Assembly: GCF_003259695.1 (NCBI RefSeq)
Contig: NZ_PZJH01000001.1
Location: 744,001-808,000 of the forward strand
DNA length: 64,000 nt
Direction of reading: 5' to 3'
Source of the DNA: Macrococcus epidermidis
GTDB lineage: Bacteria > Bacillota > Bacilli > Staphylococcales > Staphylococcaceae
Shown one piece after another: positions 40,491 through 49,993 of this stretch. The stretch's first letter is position 1, and every line of letters starts with the position of its first letter. The notes beneath the pieces were generated by a model. The model did no database searches and had not been told where the DNA came from. It saw only the letters and a list, made by a program, of their open reading frames with translations. A program made the position numbers and the translations under genes.

Positions 40491-40525
40491 AAAGTAGCCG
40501 GGTCAATATTGACCCAGCTTTTTTG
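40491..40525. terminator. bidirectional terminator
   Basis: AGC(C)GGGTCA pairs with TGACCC(A)GCT followed by TTTTT, between the convergent thioesterase and HesB-like genes. Confidence 0.88.
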
Positions 40526-40805
40526 GAGCTATTCTATACTTAATTTCATCATTTACTGCCACAACATTCATCGTGTCATCTTTGTAATACCATAGATCCG
40601 TTTCTTCAACAAAGTAGACGAGTCCACCTTTTTCATCCTGATAGCCGACATTTTGTAGTTTATCAACCATAAATCCTGGTGAATAGCCTTGTTTTAATTG
40701 AAATGAGCCACCATAACGAATAAAAAACTTTAAACCTGAACCTTCTGGGAAATCAAATTCTGATTTAAACCACTCAACTGCTGTATCATTTAAATTTATC
40801 TGCAT
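40503..40805 (-). CDS. HesB-like (YneR family) protein
   Basis: A 100-residue protein with the iron-sulfur biogenesis (HesB) fold pattern (LNDTAVEWFKSEFDFPEGSGLKFFIRYGGS... SPGFMVDKLQNVGY). It has no cysteine, as in YneR-type members, so it is not a classical A-type Fe-S carrier. ATG 40805 has GTGAGG at good spacing; the longer frame begins with that GTG. It lies directly behind plsY, as in S. aureus. Confidence 0.85.
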   Translation of the reverse strand: MQINLNDTAVEWFKSEFDFPEGSGLKFFIRYGGSFQLKQGYSPGFMVDKLQNVGYQDEKGGLVYFVEETDLWYYKDDTMNVVAVNDEIKYRIAPKKLGQY

Positions 40806-40813
40806 GATAAACC

Positions 40814-41401
40814 TCACTTCTTCTTATAATTTATTTTAGGTTCTGAACCGTTCATGATACGTTCTATATTTGATTTATGTCTAACGATGATAACAATCAT
40901 AATGATAAACGATACAACCATTAAAATTTTATCATCAAAAAATAGTGAACCGATAAAATTTGCGATACTTGTTAGCATACTTGTTAGTGACACCATTTTC
41001 GTTGTAAACAATAAACTAAAGAAGATGACAGCAATGATTAAGAATAGCACCGGATTTGTACCAAGGATCACACCTGCACTTGTAGCAACAGCTTTGCCAC
41101 CTTTAAATTTTAAGTATATTGGATATACATGGCCGATAACTGCTGCAACACCAATGATAATGGGATGAACATTCTGATTAAATATAACTGGGAATAGTGC
41201 GGGTATCGTACCTTTTAAAACATCAAAGATCGTTACGAATATTCCTGCCTTCTTACCGAGGATTCTAAACGTATTCGTTGCACCTAAATTCCCACTGCCA
41301 TGTTGTCTAATATCTATATTGTAAAATAATTTACCAATAATTAATCCTGTAGGGATACTACCGATTAAATATGCTGCGATTAACATCATCGCGATAACCA
41401 T
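40814..41401 (-). CDS. plsY: acyl-phosphate:glycerol-3-phosphate acyltransferase
   Basis: Membrane enzyme that makes lysophosphatidic acid from acyl-phosphate and glycerol 3-phosphate, the entry step of phospholipid synthesis. 195 residues, about five membrane helices; conserved loops include GSIPTGLIIGK, GSGNLGATNTFRILGKKAG and KFKGGKAVATSAG. AAGGAGAGATTTT precedes the ATG. A FapR-like box lies just upstream. It is divergent from parE. Confidence 0.96.
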   Translation of the reverse strand: MVIAMMLIAAYLIGSIPTGLIIGKLFYNIDIRQHGSGNLGATNTFRILGKKAGIFVTIFDVLKGTIPALFPVIFNQNVHPIIIGVAAVIGHVYPIYLKFKGGKAVATSAGVILGTNPVLFLIIAVIFFSLLFTTKMVSLTSMLTSIANFIGSLFFDDKILMVVSFIIMIVIIVRHKSNIERIMNGSEPKINYKKK

Positions 41402-41412
41402 AAAATCTCTCC

Positions 41413-41432
41413 TTATATTAGCAGGTACTAAT
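41413..41432 (-). promoter_or_regulatory. FapR-like operator upstream of plsY
   Basis: On the minus strand ATTAGTACCTGCTAATATAA; the first eleven bases match the Bacillus FapR operator ATTAGTACCTR and the right half partly matches. It ends just before the plsY ribosome binding site. Confidence 0.6.
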
Positions 41433-41631
41433 AGTTATTCATAAAATCATACTATTATTATAGCTTATTCAGATGAAATAGAAAATAATTATCGAAATTC
41501 CATCGCTATTATTTTAATTCATCTATGATAGCCCGTACCGTTTTTATAATGTTTATGATAAAGTTGAATAGAGCACAACTATTTACTACTATAAATATAT
41601 TATGTAAACTTTTATGTTTTTGTATAAATAC

Positions 41632-41659
41632 TTGCAAAAATATAGGGATTAGATAAAAT
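41632..41659 (+). promoter_or_regulatory. parE promoter
   Basis: TTGCAA (41632-41637), 16 bases, TAAAAT (41654-41659), about 50 bases before the TTG start of parE. Confidence 0.6.
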
Positions 41660-41708
41660 AGTGAATGTGTATAAATTAAACGAACGTATGTTTGTAGGGG
41701 GTAATATT

Positions 41709-43727
41709 TTGCCGAAAAATCAATATAATGATGAATCGATACAAGTTTTAGAAGGTTTAGAAGCAGTTAGAAAAAGACCTGGTATGTATATCGGTTCTAC
41801 TGACACAAGAGGGCTTCATCATCTTGTATATGAAATTTTAGATAATTCTATCGATGAAGCGTTAAATGGTCATGGTAATAAAATAGATGTGATATTGAAT
41901 GAAGATGATTCTGTAACAGTAACAGATAATGGGCGTGGGATGCCGACAGGTCTGCATAAGACAGGTAAACCGACACCTGAAGTAATTTTTACTGTATTGC
42001 ATGCCGGAGGTAAGTTTGGACAGGGTGGATATAAAACGACAGGTGGTCTACACGGTGTAGGGGCCTCTGTAGTAAATGCTTTAAGTGAATGGTTAGAAGT
42101 AACGATTCATAATAATGGTAAGATTTTTAAACAACGTTTTGAAAGTGGTGGTGTGGCTGTAACTACTTTAGAAGAAATAGGGACATCAAAAAAAACAGGA
42201 ACGCGTGTAACATTTAAACCGGATCCCTCAATTTTTAAGCAAACGACGAAATTTAACTATGAAACGTTAAGCGAGCGTCTACGTGAGTCAGCATTTTTAT
42301 TAAAAGACTTACATATTTCAATCACGGATAATCGTGTAGTTCCGGAACGTCACGATGATTTTTATTTTGAAGATGGCTTAAGTGATTTCGTGAAATTTGT
42401 TAATGAAGGTAAAGAAACCTTACATGAAGTGGCGCATTTCAGCGGTACATCAAATGAGATTGAAGTGGAAGTTGCCTTCCAGTACAATGATCAGTATTCA
42501 GAGACGATACTTTCATTTGTTAACAACGTACGTACGAAAGATGGCGGGACACATGAAGTTGGTATGAAGACAGCGATGACGCGTGTATTTAATGAATATG
42601 CGAGAAAGATTGGTGAATTAAAACAAAAAGATAAAAATCTGGACGGTAATGATATTAGAGAAGGTATGACTGCGATTATCTCTGTTAAGATTCCAGAACA
42701 TCTTTTACAGTTTGAAGGTCAAACGAAATCTAAGCTTGGGACAAGTGAAGCAAGAAGTGCAGTAGATGCGATGCTTGCTGAACAGCTACCGTATTATTTT
42801 GAAGAGAATGGTAAGCTGAGCCAGGTACTTGTGAAAAAAGCTGTAAAAGCAGCTCAAGCAAGGAATGCTGCACGCAAAGCACGTGAAGAGGCTAGAAATG
42901 GTAAGAAAAATAAGCGTAAAGAAACATTATTGTCAGGTAAATTAACACCTGCTCAAAGTAAAAATACAGAGAAAAATGAACTATATTTAGTAGAGGGTGA
43001 CTCTGCCGGCGGTTCTGCTAAACTAGGACGCGATCGAAAATTTCAAGCGATACTGCCATTGCGTGGTAAAGTCATTAATACAGAGAAAGCTAAGCTTGAA
43101 GATATATTAAAGAATGAAGAGATCAGTACGATTATTCATACGATCGGTGCCGGTGTCGGCAACGACTTTAATATTGAAGATAGCAATTACAATAAAGTGA
43201 TTATCATGACAGATGCAGATACAGATGGTGCACATATCCAGGTATTATTACTTACATTCTTCTTTAAATATATGCGCCCGCTTATTGAAGCAGGAAAAGT
43301 TTATATAGCGTTACCACCTTTATATAAAGTTTCAAAAGGTAAAGGTAAAACAGAAGTGATTGAATATGCATGGACGGACGATGAATTAAAAGATGTACAG
43401 AAAAAAGTAGGTAAAGGATTTATTTTACAGCGATATAAAGGTTTAGGTGAAATGAATGCCGATCAGCTTTGGGATACAACGATGAATCCTGAAACGCGCA
43501 CATTAATTCGTGTTGAAATAGATGATGAACTAAGAAGTGCCAAACGTGTATCAACATTAATGGGTGATAAAGTTGAGCCACGACGTGACTGGATTGAACA
43601 AAATGTTGAATTTGGTATGCAGGAAGATGCCAGTATACTTGAAAGTGATGAGTTATTGTTACTTGAAGAAGAAGAGGATGTTGCTGTGATTAAAGATGTA
43701 GATTTATCTGAAGGAGGTATAGCGTAA
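41709..43727 (+). CDS. parE: DNA topoisomerase IV subunit B
   Basis: ATPase subunit of topoisomerase IV, which decatenates daughter chromosomes. The GHKL ATPase domain has [23 protein letters not shown] and [15 protein letters not shown]; the Toprim domain has [19 protein letters not shown] and [13 protein letters not shown] start at TTG 41709 ([24 protein letters not shown]), 7 bases after AGGGGG, giving 672 residues. The frame open from 41661 adds an unlikely N-terminus. Its stop codon overlaps the parC ATG by one base. Confidence 0.95.
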   Translation: MPKNQYNDESIQVLEGLEAVRKRPGMYIGSTDTRGLHHLVYEILDNSIDEALNGHGNKIDVILNEDDSVTVTDNGRGMPTGLHKTGKPTPEVIFTVLHAGGKFGQGGYKTTGGLHGVGASVVNALSEWLEVTIHNNGKIFKQRFESGGVAVTTLEEIGTSKKTGTRVTFKPDPSIFKQTTKFNYETLSERLRESAFLLKDLHISITDNRVVPERHDDFYFEDGLSDFVKFVNEGKETLHEVAHFSGTSNEIEVEVAFQYNDQYSETILSFVNNVRTKDGGTHEVGMKTAMTRVFNEYARKIGELKQKDKNLDGNDIREGMTAIISVKIPEHLLQFEGQTKSKLGTSEARSAVDAMLAEQLPYYFEENGKLSQVLVKKAVKAAQARNAARKAREEARNGKKNKRKETLLSGKLTPAQSKNTEKNELYLVEGDSAGGSAKLGRDRKFQAILPLRGKVINTEKAKLEDILKNEEISTIIHTIGAGVGNDFNIEDSNYNKVIIMTDADTDGAHIQVLLLTFFFKYMRPLIEAGKVYIALPPLYKVSKGKGKTEVIEYAWTDDELKDVQKKVGKGFILQRYKGLGEMNADQLWDTTMNPETRTLIRVEIDDELRSAKRVSTLMGDKVEPRRDWIEQNVEFGMQEDASILESDELLLLEEEEDVAVIKDVDLSEGGIA

Positions 43728-46138
43728 TGCAGGAAAATATACAAAGCTTACCTTTAGAAGATGTTATAGGTGATCGATTTGGACGCTATAGTAAATATAT
43801 AATTCAGGATCGTGCAATACCAGATGTCAGAGACGGCCTAAAACCAGTACAACGTCGTATTTTATTTGCGATGCATGCTGAAGGTAATACTTATGATAAG
43901 AACTTCAGAAAAAGTGCTAAAACAGTAGGTAACGTTATCGGTAATTATCACCCACATGGTGATACTTCAGTATATGATGCCATGGTCCGTATGAGTCAGG
44001 ACTGGAAATTACGTCACGTACTCGTTGAAATGCACGGTAATAACGGTAGCATCGATAATGATCCTCCTGCAGCAATGCGTTATACAGAAGCAAAATTATC
44101 TAAACTTGCCAGTGTATTATTACGTAATATTAATCAGGATACTGTTGATTGGGTACAAAACTTTGATGATACTGCAATGGAGCCTATGGTGCTACCTGCA
44201 AATTATCCTAATCTATTAGTCAATGGGTCAACAGGTATCTCTGCAGGTTATGCCACTGATATACCACCACATAATTTGAGTGAAGTAATCGATGCCACAT
44301 TAATGATCATCGATAATCCTAATGTTACTACTGAAGAAATTATGACAGTCATGCCAGGACCAGATTTTCCGACAGGTGGTATTATTCAAGGTAAGTCAGG
44401 TATAAAACAAGCATATGAAACGGGTAAAGGTAAAGCGATTGTACGTGGTAAAGTTGAGATTGAAAAATTACGTGGCGGCAGAGAAGAGATTGTTATTACT
44501 GAAATTCCTTTTGAAGTGAATAAAAGTACGCTTGTTAAACGTATTGATGAATTAAGAGCTGATAAGAAGATTGAAGGCATTCTTGAAGTTCGTGATGAAA
44601 CAGATAGAAATGGTTTGAGAATTGCCGTTGAGCTTAAGAAAGATGCTAATGCAGAAGGTATATTAAACTATTTATATAAAAATACTGATTTACAAGTTGC
44701 CTATAACTTTAATATGGTAGCAATCAGTGACAGACGCCCAAGTCTTTTAGGTGTCAAAGCGATGCTACAAAGTTATATCAAGCATCAACAGGAAGTTATT
44801 TTACGTCGTAGTCAGTTTGAGCTAGATCAGGCTAAAAAACGAATGCACATTGTTGAAGGTCTCATTAAAGCATTGTCGATTTTAGATGAAGTGATTGAAA
44901 CGATTCGTCAGTCTAAAAACAAAAGCGATGCAAAAGAAAATTTAAAAACTAAATATGACTTTACAGAAGCACAAGCTGAAGCCATTGTGATGTTACAGTT
45001 ATATCGTTTAACGAATACGGATATCGTGCAATTAGAAAATGAACATGATGAATTAAAGGCAACTTTAGAAAAGCTTGAAAAAATCCTTAACGATAAAAAG
45101 CACTTAATGTCGGTGATTAAACGTGAACTTAAAGCTGTACAAAAAGACTTTAGTGAACCTAGATTAAGTACTATTGAAGACAAGATTCAGGAAATTAAGA
45201 TTTCTAAAGAGATTTTAATTCCTAGCGAAGAAGCAATTGTAAGTATTACGAAAGACGGTTATATTAAACGTACTTCACCAAGAAGTTTTGGAGCAAGTGG
45301 ATTAAATGAACTCGGAACTAAAGAAGGAGATTCAATACTTGATTATAAAGAGAGTAATCTGCAGGATGTACTGCTTGTGTTTACAAACTTAGGGCACTAT
45401 ATCTACATACCAGTTCATCAGTTACCTGATGTGAAATGGAAGGAACTTGGTACACATTTATCACAAATTGTCCCACTCACGCAAAATGAATATGTTGTAG
45501 GAATGATCAATGTTACTGACTTTAATCAGGAACAAAGTATAATGATAGCGACACAAAATGGAATGATTAAAAAGACATTGCTTAATGATTTTAATGTGAC
45601 ACGTTATTCAAGACCGATTGTCTGTATGAAGTTAAAAGATGATGATCAGGTAATTACTGTACAATCTATCACAGGTGAAGAACATATACTTGTAGTTACT
45701 CAAAATGGTTTTGCATTACATTATTCCTTAGCTGAAATCAATAATATTGGTATTAAAGCTGCGGGCGTAAAATCAATTAATCTCAAAGATAATGATAAAG
45801 TTGTTTCAACTGAAATTCTTTATCCGGAGAGTGATCTTATTATTGCGACGCAACGTGGGGCAATGAAAAAGATGAAAATAGATTTATTTGAAGAAAGTAA
45901 GCGAGCGAATAGAGGCGTTGTTATCTTAAAAGAGCTCAAATCTAATCCGCATAAAGTAGTTAATGCATATATCATAACCGATGATTTAAACTTTACATTA
46001 TCTGCTTCAAATGAAACATATCAGTCTAATACAAAAACAATACGTAATGCTGATCGATATACAAACGGTAGCTTTATCGTAGATGAAAAAGAATTTGGAC
46101 AGATTGATGCATTTAATCTTATGATTGCTGATGAGTAA
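43727..46138 (+). CDS. parC: DNA topoisomerase IV subunit A
   Basis: DNA cleavage subunit, 803 residues. The catalytic Tyr region is [12 protein letters not shown]. The quinolone region reads [15 protein letters not shown], so positions 80 and 84 (S. aureus GrlA numbering, same residue count here) are Thr and Asp instead of Ser and Glu. The C-terminal beta-pinwheel domain follows from about residue 490. AAGGAGG lies inside the parE end; the TAATG overlap implies coupled translation. Confidence 0.96.
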   Translation: MQENIQSLPLEDVIGDRFGRYSKYIIQDRAIPDVRDGLKPVQRRILFAMHAEGNTYDKNFRKSAKTVGNVIGNYHPHGDTSVYDAMVRMSQDWKLRHVLVEMHGNNGSIDNDPPAAMRYTEAKLSKLASVLLRNINQDTVDWVQNFDDTAMEPMVLPANYPNLLVNGSTGISAGYATDIPPHNLSEVIDATLMIIDNPNVTTEEIMTVMPGPDFPTGGIIQGKSGIKQAYETGKGKAIVRGKVEIEKLRGGREEIVITEIPFEVNKSTLVKRIDELRADKKIEGILEVRDETDRNGLRIAVELKKDANAEGILNYLYKNTDLQVAYNFNMVAISDRRPSLLGVKAMLQSYIKHQQEVILRRSQFELDQAKKRMHIVEGLIKALSILDEVIETIRQSKNKSDAKENLKTKYDFTEAQAEAIVMLQLYRLTNTDIVQLENEHDELKATLEKLEKILNDKKHLMSVIKRELKAVQKDFSEPRLSTIEDKIQEIKISKEILIPSEEAIVSITKDGYIKRTSPRSFGASGLNELGTKEGDSILDYKESNLQDVLLVFTNLGHYIYIPVHQLPDVKWKELGTHLSQIVPLTQNEYVVGMINVTDFNQEQSIMIATQNGMIKKTLLNDFNVTRYSRPIVCMKLKDDDQVITVQSITGEEHILVVTQNGFALHYSLAEINNIGIKAAGVKSINLKDNDKVVSTEILYPESDLIIATQRGAMKKMKIDLFEESKRANRGVVILKELKSNPHKVVNAYIITDDLNFTLSASNETYQSNTKTIRNADRYTNGSFIVDEKEFGQIDAFNLMIADE

Positions 46139-46217
46139 GTATTAAATTTTACGGTTAAATATTGTTTGATAGCTTATTAATATATAATAAATAAATTTAT
46201 ATATAAAAAAATAAAAA

Positions 46218-46245
46218 TTGAAACCTTCATATTCTATGATAAAAT
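46218..46245 (+). promoter_or_regulatory. alsT promoter
   Basis: TTGAAA (46218-46223), 16 bases, TAAAAT (46240-46245), 41 bases before the alsT start. Confidence 0.65.
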
Positions 46246-46286
46246 GAACTTTGTATTATTTTTATTAAAGAATATGGAGGTTTTAT

Positions 46287-47792
46287 ATGTTTTCGAATGT
46301 TGATTTTGATGCAATGATACCAGAGTGGTTTAAATCGATTGTCACTGCTGGTAATGATTTAATATGGACTGAATTTTTAATCGGTTTATTATTACTTGCT
46401 GGATTCTTCTTTAGTTTAAGTTCAAGATTTGTTCAGTTTAGATGGTTACCTGAAATGTTTAGGGTAATCGGTGAGAAACCTGAAACACTCGAAGATGGGA
46501 AAAAAGGTATTTCATCTTTTCAGGCTTTTGCTATAAGTGCAGCAAGCCGAGTAGGTACTGGTAATATCGCTGGTGTTGCAACTGCAATTGTCTTAGGGGG
46601 TCCAGGTGCAGTTTTCTGGATGTGGGTCATTGCATTCTTTGGTGCTGCAAGTGCATTTTTTGAAGCGACACTCGCGCAAGTATATAAAGTTAAAGATGAA
46701 AAAGGTGGTTTCCGCGGGGGACCAGCTTACTATATGGAACATGGATTAGGTCAAAAATGGTTAGGTACAACATTTGCAATACTTATTACCGCAACATTTG
46801 CTTTTGTCTTTAATACGGTACAATCAAATACGATTGCTGCAAGTTTTAAAGAACAATATAATTTTGATCCATTCTGGACAGGAATCATCCTGGCTGTGAT
46901 TACGGCACTTGTAATCTTTGGTGGCGTACGTTGGATTGCTAACGTGTCAACAGCAATTGTTCCTTTAATGGCGATTCTTTATATCGTTATCGTATTGTTT
47001 GTATTAATCACACATATAGGTGACGTTATACCGATGCTTATGCAAATCGTAAAAGGTGCATTCGGTTTAGAACCAGCATTTGGTGGTGCTTTAGGATTTA
47101 CCATCATGCAAGGTATTAAACGTGGATTATTCTCAAATGAAGCAGGTATGGGTTCTGCTCCAAATGCTGCAGCTACTGCAGCAGTAAGTCATCCGGTTAA
47201 ACAAGGGTTAATACAATCCCTTGGTGTATTCTTTGATACGATGCTAGTATGTACGGCTACTGCAATAATGATTTTATTATATGGTGGTTTAGAGTTTGGT
47301 GAGAAAGCACCTCAAGGGATTGAAGTTACTCAAGCAGCTTTAAACAGTCATATCGGTTCATTTGGCGGAGTATTTTTAACGATTGCAGTATTTTTATTTG
47401 CATATTCATCTGTGTTAGGTAATTACTATTATGGACAATCAAACATCGAATATTTGACAACAAATAAAACAGTAATGTTTATCTTCAGATTGTTAGTAGT
47501 ACTCATGGTATTTTTCGGAGCTGTTATTAAAGTTGAAACAGTTTGGTCTACAGCTGATTTATTTATGGGATTAATGGCCATCTTAAATATTACAGCAATC
47601 ATTGGATTAGCACATGTTGTATTCGAAGTTGCAAAAGATTACGGAGAACAACGCAAAAAAGGTTTAAATCCAGTGTTTAAGACAAAACATGTTAAAGCAG
47701 ATTTATCATCTGTTGAAACATGGGGAGAGAATCCTTACGAATATCATCCTGAACAGGATAATCTAGAAACGAAAGAGATTAAAAAAAATTAA
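46287..47792 (+). CDS. alsT: sodium:alanine symporter (AGCS family)
   Basis: A 501-residue transporter with about ten to eleven membrane helices. The AGCS blocks SSFQAFAISAASRVGTGNIAGVATAI, GGPGAVFWMWVIAFFGAASAFFEATLAQVYK and GIKRGLFSNEAGMGSAPNAAATA are well kept. It imports alanine, glycine or glutamine with sodium. Position behind parC matches S. aureus. ATATGGAGG precedes the ATG. Confidence 0.94.
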   Translation: MFSNVDFDAMIPEWFKSIVTAGNDLIWTEFLIGLLLLAGFFFSLSSRFVQFRWLPEMFRVIGEKPETLEDGKKGISSFQAFAISAASRVGTGNIAGVATAIVLGGPGAVFWMWVIAFFGAASAFFEATLAQVYKVKDEKGGFRGGPAYYMEHGLGQKWLGTTFAILITATFAFVFNTVQSNTIAASFKEQYNFDPFWTGIILAVITALVIFGGVRWIANVSTAIVPLMAILYIVIVLFVLITHIGDVIPMLMQIVKGAFGLEPAFGGALGFTIMQGIKRGLFSNEAGMGSAPNAAATAAVSHPVKQGLIQSLGVFFDTMLVCTATAIMILLYGGLEFGEKAPQGIEVTQAALNSHIGSFGGVFLTIAVFLFAYSSVLGNYYYGQSNIEYLTTNKTVMFIFRLLVVLMVFFGAVIKVETVWSTADLFMGLMAILNITAIIGLAHVVFEVAKDYGEQRKKGLNPVFKTKHVKADLSSVETWGENPYEYHPEQDNLETKEIKKN

Positions 47793-47818
47793 ATAGTAAA
47801 ACAATTTTCTAAATAAAG

Positions 47819-47861
47819 ACAAAAAGAATCAGCGAATGAAATCATCCGCTGATTCTTTTTA
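47819..47861. terminator. bidirectional terminator
   Basis: AAAAAGAATCAGCG pairs with CGCTGATTCTTTTT between the convergent alsT and DUF1002 genes. Confidence 0.9.
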
Positions 47862-47868
47862 TATAACA

Positions 47869-48843
47869 TTATTTAAATAATCCCATAATTGCATCGATAA
47901 TGGATTGAATAAAGTTCATAAATTTATCCCATACGCCTTCTTTTTCAAGAGAATCCTGGATACTTTTCCCCATATCTTTTGCTTTATCAGTAGCTTGTTT
48001 AAAGCCATCTGAATTTTTAATCTCATTGACATAGTCTTTTGCACCATTGATAAACTTATCTTTATTTTCTCCACTGAATACACCAGAATTTTGTGCATTA
48101 TTAATGAAGTTAACGATGATGTTAATTTGGTTGTCAGAAATAATGTTATTCAGTCCATTGTTTTCAATCTTCTGTACAACGATATTTTTAATTTCAGTCG
48201 TATTTAAGTTAGCACCTTGCTTGGCAATTTCCGCTTTAGCTTCGGCGATTGCTTTATTTAATTGTTCTTGAGAGAACCCTTCTTTGCCGGCATTTTCTGC
48301 ATTAATATTTGAAATTGAATTCAATTCATTTTGAGCGGCTTGCGTCTGTGCAGTGTCAATTGTTTCGCCTTGAGCTTCAAATGCTTTATATACACCAGCT
48401 AACGCACTTTCACCAGTAACATCTTCTGCTGCTGCAATCGTAACTTCAGCATCCGTTACACCAGCAGTGAGTAATGCATTTTTGTAAGTATCTTCGGTAA
48501 TTTTAGTGATTTTACCTGCTGATTGGTTTATATTTAAAGAAAGACCAGATCCAGCTGATAATTTTTTGATTCGAATACTAGATTTTAAAACACTATCGTT
48601 AGATTGTAAGCCTAAATATTTTGTTAAATCTGCAGCATGGACATATGTTGTCTTATCACTATCATCTGTGCCGAGTAATGATTTAGTTTTACTTTGCAGA
48701 TCACTATTTTGTTCAAGGGCAGCACCGTAAACAGTAACAGCTTCAGACCAGGCTTCTTCAGTAACAGCGTCAGCATTTTTAAATGGAACTACAAGTAGTA
48801 ATAATGCTATTGAAATGAATAATAACTTTTTGTATAATTTCAA
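47869..48843 (-). CDS. DUF1002 family secreted protein
   Basis: A 324-residue protein with an N-terminal signal peptide (hydrophobic residues 6-22, then KNADA) and a DUF1002 body (TVYGAALEQNSDLQSKTKSLLG, TGVTGESALAGVYKAFEAQGE-like region). The C-terminal third is helical and ends in FIQSIIDAIMGLF, an amphipathic or membrane-active helix. It is expected outside the membrane. Function unknown. GGAGGGATT precedes the ATG. Confidence 0.85.
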   Translation of the reverse strand: MKLYKKLLFISIALLLLVVPFKNADAVTEEAWSEAVTVYGAALEQNSDLQSKTKSLLGTDDSDKTTYVHAADLTKYLGLQSNDSVLKSSIRIKKLSAGSGLSLNINQSAGKITKITEDTYKNALLTAGVTDAEVTIAAAEDVTGESALAGVYKAFEAQGETIDTAQTQAAQNELNSISNINAENAGKEGFSQEQLNKAIAEAKAEIAKQGANLNTTEIKNIVVQKIENNGLNNIISDNQINIIVNFINNAQNSGVFSGENKDKFINGAKDYVNEIKNSDGFKQATDKAKDMGKSIQDSLEKEGVWDKFMNFIQSIIDAIMGLFK

Positions 48844-48902
48844 CTTAATCCCTCCAATTTTTATTTAATATTAAGTTTCACTATATTTACTTATAATATA
48901 GC

Positions 48903-48918
48903 AGCTATATATATAGCT
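48903..48918. repeat. short palindrome upstream of glcT
   Basis: AGCTATATATATAGCT is a perfect 16-base palindrome in the intergenic region between the divergent DUF1002 and glcT genes. It may be an operator; no known regulator motif is recognised. Confidence 0.35.
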
Positions 48919-48978
48919 AACATTATTTTACCATGTAACTAAATTGAACACATAGGTCTTTGGAATGAGGTATTTAAT

Positions 48979-49833
48979 ATGGGACAATATATTGTCGAAA
49001 AAGTGTTGAATAATAATGTGTTAATTGCACTTAAAAATAATAAGGAAGTTGTATTGATCGGTAAAGGTATAGGCTTCAATAAAAAAGCTGGGCATACAAT
49101 TATAGATCAGGATTTAAACAAGATAGAAAAAATGTTCGAACTTAAAACGGAACAGGAAAAAGAACGCTATAAAGATTTAATGACGTTAACAGATGACCAT
49201 GTTATTGCAACAGTCATCGAGATTGTGGAATTTATCGATAAGCGAACAGATGGACAGATGGACGATAAAATTATTTTATCATTAACGGATCATATCATTT
49301 TTGCTCTGAAACGTTATAAAGATGGTATTTTTGTTGCAAATCCATTTTTAAAAGAAACAGAAGCACTATATCAGAAAGAATTTTTAATTGCTGAACAAGT
49401 TGTTCAAATGTTAAATGATAAGCTACAAGTTAATTTTCCAAGAACGGAAGTAGGTTTTATTGCGTTACATATCCATTCATCCGTTAATAATCATTCGCTT
49501 CGTGATATGAATATGATGGCCGAAGTGATTACAAAAGCGATTCATATGATAGAACAGGATTTGAAAGTTAATATAGATAAGGATTCTATAGCTTATTCAA
49601 GATTTGTTAGACATATTAGTTTTGCTGTTCAACGCGTGATGGCTGATGATCGTATGCCTGAACAAAAAAAGTTAGAAAACCTATTGAAAGTACAATATCC
49701 ATTGTGTTACAATACGGCTGTAAAGGTTGTTAAGATGATGCAGACGCATTTAAACAAGCCGGTTTATGAATCAGAGCTTGTATATCTTACTATGCATATT
49801 CAAGCATTTAATACTGAAGTAGATAACGTGTAA
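48979..49833 (+). CDS. glcT: BglG-family transcription antiterminator GlcT
   Basis: RNA-binding antiterminator, 284 residues: N-terminal CAT domain (about 1-60, VEKVLNNNVLIALKNNKEVVLIGKGIGF), then PRD1 and PRD2, which carry His residues phosphorylated by the PTS (for example DHIIFALKR and FIALHIHSSVN). When glucose is taken up GlcT binds an RNA hairpin and prevents termination before the glucose PTS gene. Here ptsG follows directly, with an RAT/terminator-like structure between them. Confidence 0.92.
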   Translation: MGQYIVEKVLNNNVLIALKNNKEVVLIGKGIGFNKKAGHTIIDQDLNKIEKMFELKTEQEKERYKDLMTLTDDHVIATVIEIVEFIDKRTDGQMDDKIILSLTDHIIFALKRYKDGIFVANPFLKETEALYQKEFLIAEQVVQMLNDKLQVNFPRTEVGFIALHIHSSVNNHSLRDMNMMAEVITKAIHMIEQDLKVNIDKDSIAYSRFVRHISFAVQRVMADDRMPEQKKLENLLKVQYPLCYNTAVKVVKMMQTHLNKPVYESELVYLTMHIQAFNTEVDNV

Positions 49834-49842
49834 CTGATAAGC

Positions 49843-49896
49843 AGGCATGAGTTATTACTGGTACAAAGGGACCAGTATATACTTATGCCTTTTTTG
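49843..49896 (+). promoter_or_regulatory. GlcT antitermination site (RAT) and terminator before ptsG
   Basis: A two-part structure: an inner hairpin TACTGGT/ACCAGTA and an outer terminator stem AGGCAT.../...ATGCCT followed by six T. This is the layout of GlcT-controlled leaders, in which GlcT holds an RAT hairpin that overlaps the terminator. It also ends the glcT message. Confidence 0.75.
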
Positions 49897-49993
49897 TTAG
49901 CTTAGTATTTTATGAATATGTATGTAAATTTGCTTTTATCTTCTTCTTATCACATCTAACAATCTAAACAAAACATTTTAGGAGGAATAAAAT

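Larger units (their letters stand above)
41402..41708. other. divergent plsY/parE regulatory region
   Basis: Holds the plsY FapR-like box (41413-41432) and the parE promoter (41632-41659). The in-frame extension of parE from 41661 is judged untranslated. I see nothing else. Confidence 0.6.
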
